From assembly GCA_023251805.1 (NCBI GenBank), contig JAHEYB010000030.1:4183-40409 (forward strand): DNA of 36,227 nt, read 5' to 3'. The notes below the pieces were generated by a model. It saw only the letters and a list, made by a program, of their open reading frames with translations. It was not told where the DNA came from and did no database searches. Positions 1-6,762 of this stretch are shown here, in pieces. The position numbers and the translations under genes are program-made. The DNA is from Bacteroidota bacterium. Lineage in GTDB: Bacteria > Bacteroidota > Bacteroidia > 2-12-FULL-35-15. Positions within the stretch are counted from its first letter, which is position 1. Each line of letters starts with the position of its first letter.

Positions 1-128
1 ATGCATTGGAGCTGATAGTATTGTTGGAAAAAAATTATGGAATTAAAATCGCCAATCCTGCTGATGGAAAAAAAATATTTCAATCGGTAAGAACAATGGC
101 GCAATATGTTCAGGATAATAAGAAGTAA
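1..128 (+). CDS. Acyl carrier protein, C-terminal part (cut by window edge)
   Basis: The frame starting at base 3 is open from the window edge and encodes 41 residues before TAA at 126-128. It reads ALELIVLLEKNYGIKI and ends QYVQDNKK. This matches helices II to IV of a type II acyl carrier protein, where the conserved serine that carries phosphopantetheine is followed by L-E-L-x-x-x-L-E-x-x-(F/Y)-G-I. The serine itself would lie just upstream of the window. A ketosynthase follows 179 bases later, so this is probably the carrier on which the pigment polyene chain grows. That role is inferred from the neighbours. Only the C-terminal half is visible. Confidence 0.8.
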   Translation, partial: ALELIVLLEKNYGIKIANPADGKKIFQSVRTMAQYVQDNKK

Positions 129-232
129 TTAAGTGATTGGGGGATTAAGGAATTGGGGAATTGAGGAAATTTGACTCTCATTTAATTTATAGCTCTTCTT
201 TCATTCAAGCCATCTCTAAACGTCACCTGAGC

Positions 233-278
233 CGTCACTCTGAGCGTAGTCGAAGGGCGAAGGGCGAAGGGCGAAGGG
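233..278. repeat. Interspersed GAGCGTAGTCGAAG element plus four CGAAGGG heptamers
   Basis: Bases 233-257 match a block at 3634-3658 in the LolA-like gene at 23 of 25 positions (shared core GAGCGTAGTCGAAG). The last seven bases of this copy, CGAAGGG, are then repeated head to tail, giving four exact heptamers at 251-278. A truncated relative (GTCACCTGAGC) sits at about 222-232. The block lies 30 bases before the ketosynthase start codon. Similar elements are widespread in Bacteroidota genomes. The exact heptamer copies suggest recent slippage. Confidence 0.8.
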
Positions 279-307
279 AAAATGTGTTTTTAGCATCTTG
301 AAATAGT

Positions 308-1519
308 ATGTCATCAAAAATCTACATTACCGGTATGGGAGTAATTTCGGCCATTGGAAACAATGTTGCCGAATCACTCACTTCGTTGGAGGCAATGAAA
401 TCCGGAATTGGAACATTGGAAAATGTTACTTCTCGTCACAAAGAAATTGTTCCCGTTGGTGAAGTAAAATCTACCAACGAAGAACTAACTGTATTGGCTG
501 GACTCAAACCTGCCGAACAAAGTACACGCACTGCACTACTTGGATTAATTGCTGCTCAGGAAGCAGTAAAATCAGCAGGAATCACTAACATAAAAGAATT
601 CAGAACAGGAATCATTTCTGCTACCAGTGTTGGCGGAATGGGAATGACTGAAAATTTGTGGTACCAATATTTGGATACAAAAATAAGTGGTGATTGGTTA
701 AAATACATTGAAGCGCACGAATGTGGCGACAGCACAGAATTTATTGCAGATCATCTTGGAGTTAAAGAATATTTATCTACAATCAGTACCGCTTGCTCCT
801 CCTCTGCCAATGCTATTATGTTTGGTGCCCGATTAATTAAACACGGGATTTTAGACAGAGTAATTGTTGGAGGAACAGATTCTATGGCTCGCTTTACAAT
901 CAATGGTTTTATGACTTTGATGATATTAGACAAAGAACAATGCAAACCATTTGATGCCAGTCGTCAAGGTTTAAACTTAGGAGAAGGCGCAGGTTTCATT
1001 GTAATCGAATCGGAAAAAGCTTCAAAAGGAAAAGAAATTTATGCCGAATTATCCGGTTATGGAAATTCCAATGATGCTTATCATCAAACAGCGTCATCAC
1101 CTGACGGAGCTGGAGCATATTTAGCCATGGAAAAAGCATTTAAAATAAGTGGATTAAAACCAAGTGATATTGATTACATCAATGCACATGGAACAGGAAC
1201 AGCAATAAATGATTTGTCGGAAGGCACAGCAATCGACCGATTATTTTCTAAAAATGTTCCGAGCATAAGTTCAACTAAGGCTTATACAGGACATACTTTG
1301 GGTGCTTGCGCTGCCATTGAAGCTATATTTTCAATTTTAGCAATCAAGCACAATGAAATTTTTCCAAACTTAAATTATAAAACTCCAATGGAAGAGTTGA
1401 GCTTTAAACCCACGACAGTATTGGAAAAAAATAAAAAAATTGATCACGTATTGAGTAACTCTTTTGGTTTTGGTGGAAACACGTCAGCCTTAATTTTTTC
1501 TCGACATCAAAAAAATTAG
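308..1519 (+). CDS. Beta-ketoacyl-ACP synthase (KAS II/FabF family), active subunit of the polyene cluster
   Basis: This 403-residue condensing enzyme has the usual length for FabF-type ketosynthases. The full Cys-His-His set is present: Cys163 in STACSSSANA, His294 in NAHGTGTA and His329 in KAYTGHTLGA, plus a glycine-rich SFGFGGN tail near residue 385. It should elongate an ACP-bound acyl chain with malonyl-ACP by decarboxylative Claisen condensation. The next gene is a homologue without catalytic residues, so the pair resembles the ketosynthase/chain-length-factor heterodimer (ApeO/ApeC) known from aryl polyene clusters. The polyene role is inferred from neighbours; the enzyme family is clear. 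ATG at 308 gives the standard N-terminus (KIYITGMGVISAIG), so the start is secure. Confidence 0.9.
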   Translation: MSSKIYITGMGVISAIGNNVAESLTSLEAMKSGIGTLENVTSRHKEIVPVGEVKSTNEELTVLAGLKPAEQSTRTALLGLIAAQEAVKSAGITNIKEFRTGIISATSVGGMGMTENLWYQYLDTKISGDWLKYIEAHECGDSTEFIADHLGVKEYLSTISTACSSSANAIMFGARLIKHGILDRVIVGGTDSMARFTINGFMTLMILDKEQCKPFDASRQGLNLGEGAGFIVIESEKASKGKEIYAELSGYGNSNDAYHQTASSPDGAGAYLAMEKAFKISGLKPSDIDYINAHGTGTAINDLSEGTAIDRLFSKNVPSISSTKAYTGHTLGACAAIEAIFSILAIKHNEIFPNLNYKTPMEELSFKPTTVLEKNKKIDHVLSNSFGFGGNTSALIFSRHQKN

Positions 1520-1526
1520 TGAATTT

Positions 1527-1617
1527 TTGAAATGGAGAAATAGAGAAGGAAATAAAAGAATTAGAGATTCCTTGAAATGGAGAATTAGAGAAGAAATTAA
1601 AATGAATAAAAGAATTG
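1527..1617. repeat. Degenerate direct repeat between the two ketosynthase genes
   Basis: The 172-base gap contains two related copies of a purine-rich phrase, at about 1527-1562 and 1573-1617, sharing TGAAATGGAGAA and TAGAGAAG followed by AATAAAAGAATT. Shorter complementary pieces (AATTCTCCAATTCT) follow near 1657-1675. No open frame or clear promoter box was seen. It is one of several local word repeats that precede start codons in this window. Confidence 0.5.
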
Positions 1618-1701
1618 TTTATAGATAAAAACTAAGTGCCGTAAAGAGCAGAATCACAAATTCTCCAATTCTAGAATTCAACAAATCACCAATTGATAAA
1701 A

Positions 1702-2769
1702 ATGGAAGCATTCATAAACGGCATAGGAATAATTTCACCACAAAAAACCTTTGACACAACTGATTTTTTATCGGAAGTGATTGAACACAATTCAAAATGT
1801 TTAGCCTGTGTTGAGCCTTCTTACAAAGAGTTCTTAAATCCTACGCTAGCCCGTAGAATGGCGCGTATCATTAAAATGAGTATCGCAGCATCTAGCGTTT
1901 GTTTCAAAGATGCAAAAGTAGAAATGCCTGATGCAATTATGACCGGAACAGCATTGGGCTGTTTGGAAGACACCGAAAAATTTTTGTTGGCGATAATTGA
2001 AAATGATGAGCAATTCCTGACACCTACTTCATTTATTCAATCTACTCACAATACTGTTAGCGCACAAATTGCTTTGCAATTAAAGTGTATGAACTACAAT
2101 TTCACTTATGTTCACAAAGGATTTTCATTTGAAAGTGCGGTATTAGATGCATTAATGACATTGGCTGAAGGAGAAGCAAAAAATATTTTAGTTGGCGGAC
2201 ATGATGAAATGACAGATAAATATTATCGCGTTTGCGATCGTATTGGATACTGGAAAGCCGAAGATTCAGTTCCTACAATGGAATTAATAAATAGCAAAAC
2301 CAGTGGAAGTATTGGTGGTGAAGGTGCCTCTTTTTTTATATTAAGTAATGCAAAATCTGATTCTTCCTACGCAAAATTGTTAGGAGTAAAAAACATATAC
2401 AAACCAGAAAGCAATCAGGAAGTTGAAATTAAAATTACGGAGCTGTTGACGGCAAATAGTTTAACAGCAAACGATATTGATGTGGTTGTTTATGGAAATA
2501 ATGGTGATGGACGATTTGACAAAACATATACGCATTTACAAAATAATTTATTAAAAAATAGTACTGCTACCTATTTCAAACATTTGTGTGGCGAATACCA
2601 AACTGCCGGAAGTTTTGCCTTGTGGCTAGCCGCTAAAGTATTGAAGACACAAACTATTCCAAGTGCAATTTTAATGGGCGAAAACAAAAGTAAATCCATC
2701 AAACATTTACTTATCTATAATACATTCCTGGACGTTGATCATTCTGTGTATTTACTTTCACAATGCTAA
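1702..2769 (+). CDS. Ketosynthase-like protein lacking the catalytic triad (chain-length-factor type)
   Basis: The protein has thiolase-fold landmarks (FINGIGIISP at the N-terminus, GGHDEMTD, SIGGEGASFFIL) but none of the ketosynthase catalytic residues. Where the active cysteine would sit the sequence reads HKGFSFES; the first histidine motif is NNGDGR instead of HGTGT; the second is CGEYQTAG instead of GHTLGA. A catalytically silent partner of an active ketosynthase is what a chain-length factor is, and aryl polyene systems use such a pair. It probably heterodimerises with the upstream gene product and shapes the chain pocket. The frame can be extended to a TTG at 1693, but ATG at 1702 directly precedes the conserved N-terminal strand. 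Its stop overlaps the next start (ATGCTAA), indicating translational coupling. Confidence 0.8.
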   Translation: MEAFINGIGIISPQKTFDTTDFLSEVIEHNSKCLACVEPSYKEFLNPTLARRMARIIKMSIAASSVCFKDAKVEMPDAIMTGTALGCLEDTEKFLLAIIENDEQFLTPTSFIQSTHNTVSAQIALQLKCMNYNFTYVHKGFSFESAVLDALMTLAEGEAKNILVGGHDEMTDKYYRVCDRIGYWKAEDSVPTMELINSKTSGSIGGEGASFFILSNAKSDSSYAKLLGVKNIYKPESNQEVEIKITELLTANSLTANDIDVVVYGNNGDGRFDKTYTHLQNNLLKNSTATYFKHLCGEYQTAGSFALWLAAKVLKTQTIPSAILMGENKSKSIKHLLIYNTFLDVDHSVYLLSQC

Positions 2770-3536
2770 ATTTTAAAATAGCGAGTCTTTGTTTTGTTAT
2801 CGAAAGCATAACAATTGGTTTGCTATACCATTTTTTAGGAATCAGCTTATGGTGGTTTTTTGTTCCTATTCTCAGCTATAAATTTTTTATCATCTGGGGT
2901 TCTGCTAACATTCAATCCAATTTTTACACAAAAGCTTATTGCAGTTTAACAACCGAAGAAAAACAAATCGCAATTACTTTTGATGATGGCCCGCATTTTG
3001 AGTTTACTCCAAAAATTCTTTCCATCCTTAATGAATACAATACACCAGCAACTTTTTTTGTGATTGGTAAAAACATTCAAGGCAATGAGAATATTATTCG
3101 CAAAATAGATGCAGCTGGACATACCATTGGCAATCACACATTTTCGCATTCTTTTTTTATTGATTTTAAAGGGAAAACAGGTTTTATGATTGAACTGAAT
3201 ACGACATCTGACCTTATTTATGACATTATTAAAAAACGAATGAACTATTTTCGGCCGCCTTATGGTGTTACCACTCCTCATTTAGCAAGCGCTTCAAAGG
3301 CATTGAAGTATGACATTATTGGATGGAACATTCGTTCGTTAGACACTACTGCTGACTCAGAAGAAAAAATAGCTTCAAGAGTGATTTCTCAAGTAAAACC
3401 AGGGGCAATTATTCTATTTCATGATACTTCGGAAAAAACTGCTCAAGTATTAAAGCAAACTCTTAATTTTGCAAAGGAAAATGGCTTCAAAATTGTAAGT
3501 GTGGAAGAGCTTTTAAAAATGAAGGCGTATGTATAA
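2763..3536 (+). CDS. Membrane-anchored polysaccharide deacetylase (NodB domain)
   Basis: The 257-residue protein starts with two hydrophobic segments (about residues 5-25 and 29-46) followed by a NodB/CE4 domain. The family motifs are visible: TFDDGP at 72-77 with the catalytic and metal aspartates, the metal-binding histidines in GNHTFSH (125 and 129), RPPYG at 164-168 and LFHD at 219-221. CE4 enzymes remove N- or O-acetyl groups from sugars with a divalent metal. The gene overlaps the preceding gene by 7 bases and the LolA-like frame begins at its stop, so it belongs to the pigment operon. Its substrate there is unknown; it might act on a sugar attached to the pigment lipid or simply on cell-wall glycan. 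Confidence 0.88.
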   Translation: MLNFKIASLCFVIESITIGLLYHFLGISLWWFFVPILSYKFFIIWGSANIQSNFYTKAYCSLTTEEKQIAITFDDGPHFEFTPKILSILNEYNTPATFFVIGKNIQGNENIIRKIDAAGHTIGNHTFSHSFFIDFKGKTGFMIELNTTSDLIYDIIKKRMNYFRPPYGVTTPHLASASKALKYDIIGWNIRSLDTTADSEEKIASRVISQVKPGAIILFHDTSEKTAQVLKQTLNFAKENGFKIVSVEELLKMKAYV

Positions 3537-3585
3537 ATTCAATTCAAACACAATAGTCTTCGATATATCTGCTTCAACGCAGAAT

Positions 3586-3658
3586 GCTCAGACTGACGGA
3601 CCAATAGAATCTATGATTAAACATCGCACCGAACGTCACACTGAGCGTAGTCGAAGTG
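3586..3658. repeat. Palindromic interspersed element inside the 5' end of the LolA-like reading frame
   Basis: The left arm GCTCAGACTGACG (3586-3598) and right arm CGTCACACTGAGC (3634-3646) are inverted copies agreeing at 11 of 13 positions, with a 35-base loop. The right half continues GTAGTCGAAGTG to 3658, matching the element at 233-257. The block lies between an ATG that overlaps the upstream stop (3529) and the hydrophobic core of the signal peptide, and keeps the frame open. Translated, it gives the charged TERHTERSRSV stretch. Confidence 0.75.
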
Positions 3659-4296
3659 TATTATTTTCGACAACCGTTACCATTATTCTTTTTATTTCCT
3701 CCTTCACCTTCGCACAAGTTCCTGCTGGCTTCAAACCGGTAAAAGATACTACTGCTTTCAAACAAAAAATGGAAGCACAATCAAAACTCATTAGCACTTT
3801 GGAAAGTGATTTCACGCAAGAAAAATATTTAAGTGTGATGTCGGAAAAAATTATCAGCAAGGGACATTTTCATTTCAAAAAAGTAAATATGTTACGATGG
3901 GAATACAATGAACCGTATAAATATTTAATCGCTATCAACAAAGACAAAATGTTTATTAAGGACAATGGAAAGGTGAGCAAGTATGATATCAATTCCAATA
4001 AGATGTTCAAAAGCATCAACGAAATGATGGTAAACACTGTTCAAGGGAATCTATTGAATAACAAGGATTATAAAGCAAAATTTTACGAAAATGAGAAGTT
4101 TTATATGTTGGAATTATCGCCTTTGCAAAAAGGAGCAAAAGATTTTTTAAAAGTAATTCAACTTTACATCAACAAAACCGATTATGCGGTTGACAAAGTA
4201 AAAATGATTGAACCGAGTGATGATTATACCAGCATTGATTTTTCGAACCGTAAAACCAATCAGCCAATAGCAGATGAAAAATTTATTATTAAGTAG
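3613..4296 (+). CDS. LolA-like outer-membrane lipoprotein carrier protein
   Basis: After a signal peptide (hydrophobic core VLFSTTVTIILFISSFTFA, cleavage near FAQ) the mature part has the pattern of the LolA/LolB half-barrel: SDFTQEKYLSVMSEKIISKG, then HFHFKKVNMLRWEY, a standard periplasmic lipoprotein carrier motif. Such proteins shuttle lipidated cargo from inner to outer membrane, and LolA-like genes are regular members of aryl polyene clusters. The frame is open from ATG 3529, which overlaps the deacetylase stop (ATGTATAA), but that would put 44 residues before the hydrophobic core. ATG 3613 gives a more normal signal peptide, although its first residues are encoded by an interspersed repeat. 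The original start may have been 3529 before the insertion. The start is uncertain; the family assignment is good. Confidence 0.8.
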   Translation: MIKHRTERHTERSRSVLFSTTVTIILFISSFTFAQVPAGFKPVKDTTAFKQKMEAQSKLISTLESDFTQEKYLSVMSEKIISKGHFHFKKVNMLRWEYNEPYKYLIAINKDKMFIKDNGKVSKYDINSNKMFKSINEMMVNTVQGNLLNNKDYKAKFYENEKFYMLELSPLQKGAKDFLKVIQLYINKTDYAVDKVKMIEPSDDYTSIDFSNRKTNQPIADEKFIIK

Positions 4297-4906
4297 TTTC
4301 ATCGGGCTTGTATTATCAAGCTGTTCATTCGGTCTTTATGGACGATATAGTGAAGTAACTCAGGCCTATTCAACTTATCCCAAAGCTATTTTTGGCGACA
4401 ATTTTAATTCCTTCCTTTTTAAAACAAACATCACCGTTTACGGAAAAGATTATAGTGGATTACTCGTTACAAAACAAATGTCGCCACAAGATTACCGTGT
4501 AATTTTTACCACTGAGCTAGGAATGAAATTGTTTGATTTTGAATTTAAGGACACTGCATTTACCTTACACTATTGCGTTCCACAATTCAACAAACCAAAG
4601 TTGCTAAAAGTGATACAAAAAGATATCGAGGTACTATTGATGAATAACCTTTCGTCAAAAAAGACCGAATTATATAGAGATAAAGAAGGGCTGTTAAGTA
4701 TTCACAAAATTGAATTCGGTCCAACTCAAAACTATTATTTTATCGAAAAAAGCTCCCAACATTTGATTAAAATTGAACAAGCTAAAAAAAGGAGAAAAAA
4801 GACTACCTTTACACTTTCAAATTATCAAGCTGATTTCCCCGGAAATATTTTGATTCAGCATCACGATATTAAATTGAAAATAGAATTAAATTTGCTTAAA
4901 AAATAA
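4274..4906 (+). CDS. Predicted lipoprotein of the pigment cluster
   Basis: This 210-residue protein starts with a lipoprotein signal, MKNLLLSSFIGLVLSSC, with the lipobox cysteine at residue 17. The rest is beta-rich with no motif I recognise. It begins 23 bases before the end of the LolA-like gene in another frame, so the two are probably translated together. A LolA-like carrier with a small lipoprotein suggests a LolA/LolB-type relay, with this protein as the acceptor in the outer membrane. That is inference from position and size only. No family can be named. The C-terminus is lysine-rich (KLKIELNLLKK). Confidence 0.72.
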   Translation: MKNLLLSSFIGLVLSSCSFGLYGRYSEVTQAYSTYPKAIFGDNFNSFLFKTNITVYGKDYSGLLVTKQMSPQDYRVIFTTELGMKLFDFEFKDTAFTLHYCVPQFNKPKLLKVIQKDIEVLLMNNLSSKKTELYRDKEGLLSIHKIEFGPTQNYYFIEKSSQHLIKIEQAKKRRKKTTFTLSNYQADFPGNILIQHHDIKLKIELNLLKK

Positions 4907-4914
4907 TTTCTTTT

Positions 4915-4944
4915 TTTTGACTTTTGACTTAACCCTTTTGACTT
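4915..4944. repeat. Three copies of TTTTGACTT before the dehydratase
   Basis: TTTTGACTT occurs at 4915-4923, 4922-4930 and 4936-4944, the first two overlapping by two bases. The block ends 8 bases before the next ATG (4953). It is a local word repeat of unknown role, like those before several other genes here. Confidence 0.6.
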
Positions 4945-4952
4945 AAATTGTA

Positions 4953-5318
4953 ATGTTACTCAACGACTTCTTTAAAATAACAGACATTCAAAATGCTGAA
5001 AAATATATTGTAAGCATTGAAATGAATCCGAAACATGACATTTATAATGGTCATTTTCCGGGAAATCCAATCACTCCCGGAGTTTGTTTAACACAAATGG
5101 TAAAAGAAACCGTTGAGCACATTACCAATAAAAATCTTCAAATGTTGAGAGGTGATAATTTGAAATTTACCGCTATTCTCAACCCAGAAATAAATCCTTA
5201 TGTAACAATGACCTTGAACATCAAAATCAAGGAGCCGGGCGTATTTCAGGCTGAAAGCGTTATTTCAGCTGAAACCACTAATTTCTTTACTTTTAGAGGT
5301 AGCTTCAAGGAAATTTGA
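4953..5318 (+). CDS. Hot-dog fold 3-hydroxyacyl-ACP dehydratase (FabZ/FabA-like)
   Basis: The 121-residue protein carries the FabZ signature around GHFPGNPITPGV, with the catalytic histidine at His34. FabZ-type enzymes remove water from 3-hydroxyacyl-ACP to give trans-2-enoyl-ACP. In a polyene pathway without enoyl reduction, this step builds the conjugated double bonds. In canonical FabZ the second catalytic residue is a glutamate in the helix after PGV; here the aligned position appears to be Gln48 (GVCLTQMVKE). The length is slightly short for FabZ (about 140-150). It may be an atypical dehydratase, or a partner subunit needing a second one, as aryl polyene clusters often encode two. The hairpin just downstream fits the end of a transcript. 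Confidence 0.83.
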   Translation: MLLNDFFKITDIQNAEKYIVSIEMNPKHDIYNGHFPGNPITPGVCLTQMVKETVEHITNKNLQMLRGDNLKFTAILNPEINPYVTMTLNIKIKEPGVFQAESVISAETTNFFTFRGSFKEI

Positions 5319-5330
5319 TTCCTAAAAAAC

Positions 5331-5355
5331 GCTTAAAATCCGTCTATTTTTAAGC
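5331..5355. terminator. Hairpin after the dehydratase gene
   Basis: GCTTAAAA (5331-5338) and TTTTAAGC (5348-5355) form a perfect 8-bp stem with a 9-base loop, starting 12 bases after the dehydratase stop. The stem is weak (AT-rich) and has no long T tract, so terminator activity is only possible. Confidence 0.4.
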
Positions 5356-5376
5356 TTCTAAAACCAATAAAAATGC

Positions 5377-5384
5377 TATTTTTG
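5377..5384 (+). promoter_or_regulatory. Bacteroidota -7 box upstream of the glycosyltransferase
   Basis: TATTTTTG matches the TAnnTTTG consensus at every fixed position. I see no good TTTG about 20 bases upstream. Transcription would start near 5391, directly before the hairpin at 5395-5417. Confidence 0.45.
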
Positions 5385-5394
5385 TAGCGATAAG

Positions 5395-5424
5395 AATTTG
5401 CCTCTTTTGGGCAAATTTTTTTTT
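5395..5424 (+). terminator. Intrinsic terminator-like hairpin with nine T residues
   Basis: AATTTGCC (5395-5402) pairs perfectly with GGCAAATT (5410-5417) around a 7-base loop, and T residues run from 5416 to 5424. This is the classic shape of a rho-independent terminator. It lies after the dehydratase and before the glycosyltransferase start, so it either ends the upstream transcript or attenuates transcripts from the -7 box at 5377. Confidence 0.7.
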
Positions 5425-5481
5425 AAAAACGTTAGTAAAAATATGTCGGTTATTATTGATTATGAGTTATATAAGAAGAAA

Positions 5482-6675
5482 ATGAGCACCCTTAACTGTT
5501 GCGTCATTATTCCAACTTATAATAATCAACAAACCATTGCTCAAGTAGTAAACGATACGCTTAAATTTACGCCTGATATAATTGTGGTAAATGATGGCGC
5601 TACCGATGCTACTCCCGAAATATTAAAATCCTTTCCAACTATTCAACTTATTTCCTACTCGCCCAATCGTGGAAAAGGAATTGCGTTGCGAACAGGAATA
5701 AAAGCAGCGCAAGACAAAGGTTACCGCTATGCCATCACAATTGATAGTGACGGACAACATTTTGCAGATGACATTCCGGTTTTTATTGATAAAATTGGAG
5801 AAGCCCCCGATTCATTGTTAATTGGTGCACGCAACCTGAATCAAGAAAATATGCCTAAGAAAAATACATTCGGGAATAAATTTTCTAACTTTTGGTTCAT
5901 GCTTTTTACCGGCATAAATTTACCCGACACACAATCCGGATATCGCCTTTACCCTATTCAAAAAATGAAAGGTGCTCGCTATTTTACTTCTAAGTACGAA
6001 TTTGAAATTGAAGTAAGCGTAAAGGCCGCATGGCGTGGCATTACTGTTTTACCTGTTCCTATCAAAGTATTTTATGCCGAAGGCGATAAACGAATCAGTC
6101 ATTTTCGCCCTGGTAAAGATTTTACTCGAATCAGTTTGCTAAATATGTATTTGTTTTTTCCTGCACTATTGTGGCATAAACCTATTCGTTTGATAAAACA
6201 TTTCCGAATAAAAAATATTAAAACGGTCATTAAAAAATACTTTTTAGACTCCAACGAATCAACGATGAGAAAATCGGTAGGTGTTGCTTTTGGAGTTTTT
6301 ATGGGTATTGTACCCATTTGGGGTTTTCAGTTTGTAAGTGCTTTAGTATTGGCACATTTTATGAAACTAAACAAAGCAATTGTTGGTTTAGCAGCCCAAA
6401 TAAGCGTTCCACCAATGATTCCGATTTTATTATTTTGTAGTTTACGAACCGGGCAATGGCTCTTGGGAAGGGATATGAGTGAAACCATTGAAACGAATCA
6501 GTTAACACTTGAAACAACAAAACAATTGCTGCACGAATATTTATTCAGTGGAAAAGTATTGCAACATTTATATGAATATTTATTGGGGAGTATGGTGTTT
6601 GCTACTATCATGGCAATTGGATTTGGATTACTGACATTTATATTACTTAAAGCTTTTGGTTTTAAAAAACAATGA
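5482..6675 (+). CDS. Family 2 glycosyltransferase fused to a DUF2062 membrane domain
   Basis: Numbering from ATG 5482, the N-terminal two thirds is a GT-A fold GT2 domain: IIPTYNNQQT, VVNDGATDAT (about 35-42), GKGIALRTG, the nucleotide/metal site DSDGQH at 88-93 and SGYRLYPI, as in dolichol-phosphate-mannose-synthase-like enzymes. From about residue 262 follows a DUF2062 domain (MRKSVGVAFGVFMGIVPIWG, QISVPPMIPILL) with several membrane helices and a last helix near the C-terminus. It would transfer a sugar to a lipid acceptor at the inner membrane. The frame is open upstream to 5398, but that start lies inside a terminator-like hairpin; ATG 5443 is also possible. Its place in the cluster suggests it glycosylates the pigment or its lipid anchor, which is inference. 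Confidence 0.85.
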   Translation: MSTLNCCVIIPTYNNQQTIAQVVNDTLKFTPDIIVVNDGATDATPEILKSFPTIQLISYSPNRGKGIALRTGIKAAQDKGYRYAITIDSDGQHFADDIPVFIDKIGEAPDSLLIGARNLNQENMPKKNTFGNKFSNFWFMLFTGINLPDTQSGYRLYPIQKMKGARYFTSKYEFEIEVSVKAAWRGITVLPVPIKVFYAEGDKRISHFRPGKDFTRISLLNMYLFFPALLWHKPIRLIKHFRIKNIKTVIKKYFLDSNESTMRKSVGVAFGVFMGIVPIWGFQFVSALVLAHFMKLNKAIVGLAAQISVPPMIPILLFCSLRTGQWLLGRDMSETIETNQLTLETTKQLLHEYLFSGKVLQHLYEYLLGSMVFATIMAIGFGLLTFILLKAFGFKKQ

Positions 6676-6721
6676 AGCAGTGGGCAAATGGACAGTTGGC
6701 AAAAAATTAGAGCGCGATTTT

Positions 6722-6761
6722 ACCAATAAACAAATGAACTAATAAACCGGTGAACCAATAA
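6722..6761. repeat. Degenerate tandem phrase (ACCAATAAA / ACAAATGA / AACCGGTGA)
   Basis: Four imperfect copies of an 8-10 base word follow one another (ACCAATAAA, CAAATGA, ACTAATAAA, CCGGTGA, then ACCAATAAA again) and run up to the ATG of the exporter at 6763. No hairpin or promoter box was seen in the 87-base gap. Confidence 0.55.
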
Positions 6762-6762
6762 A

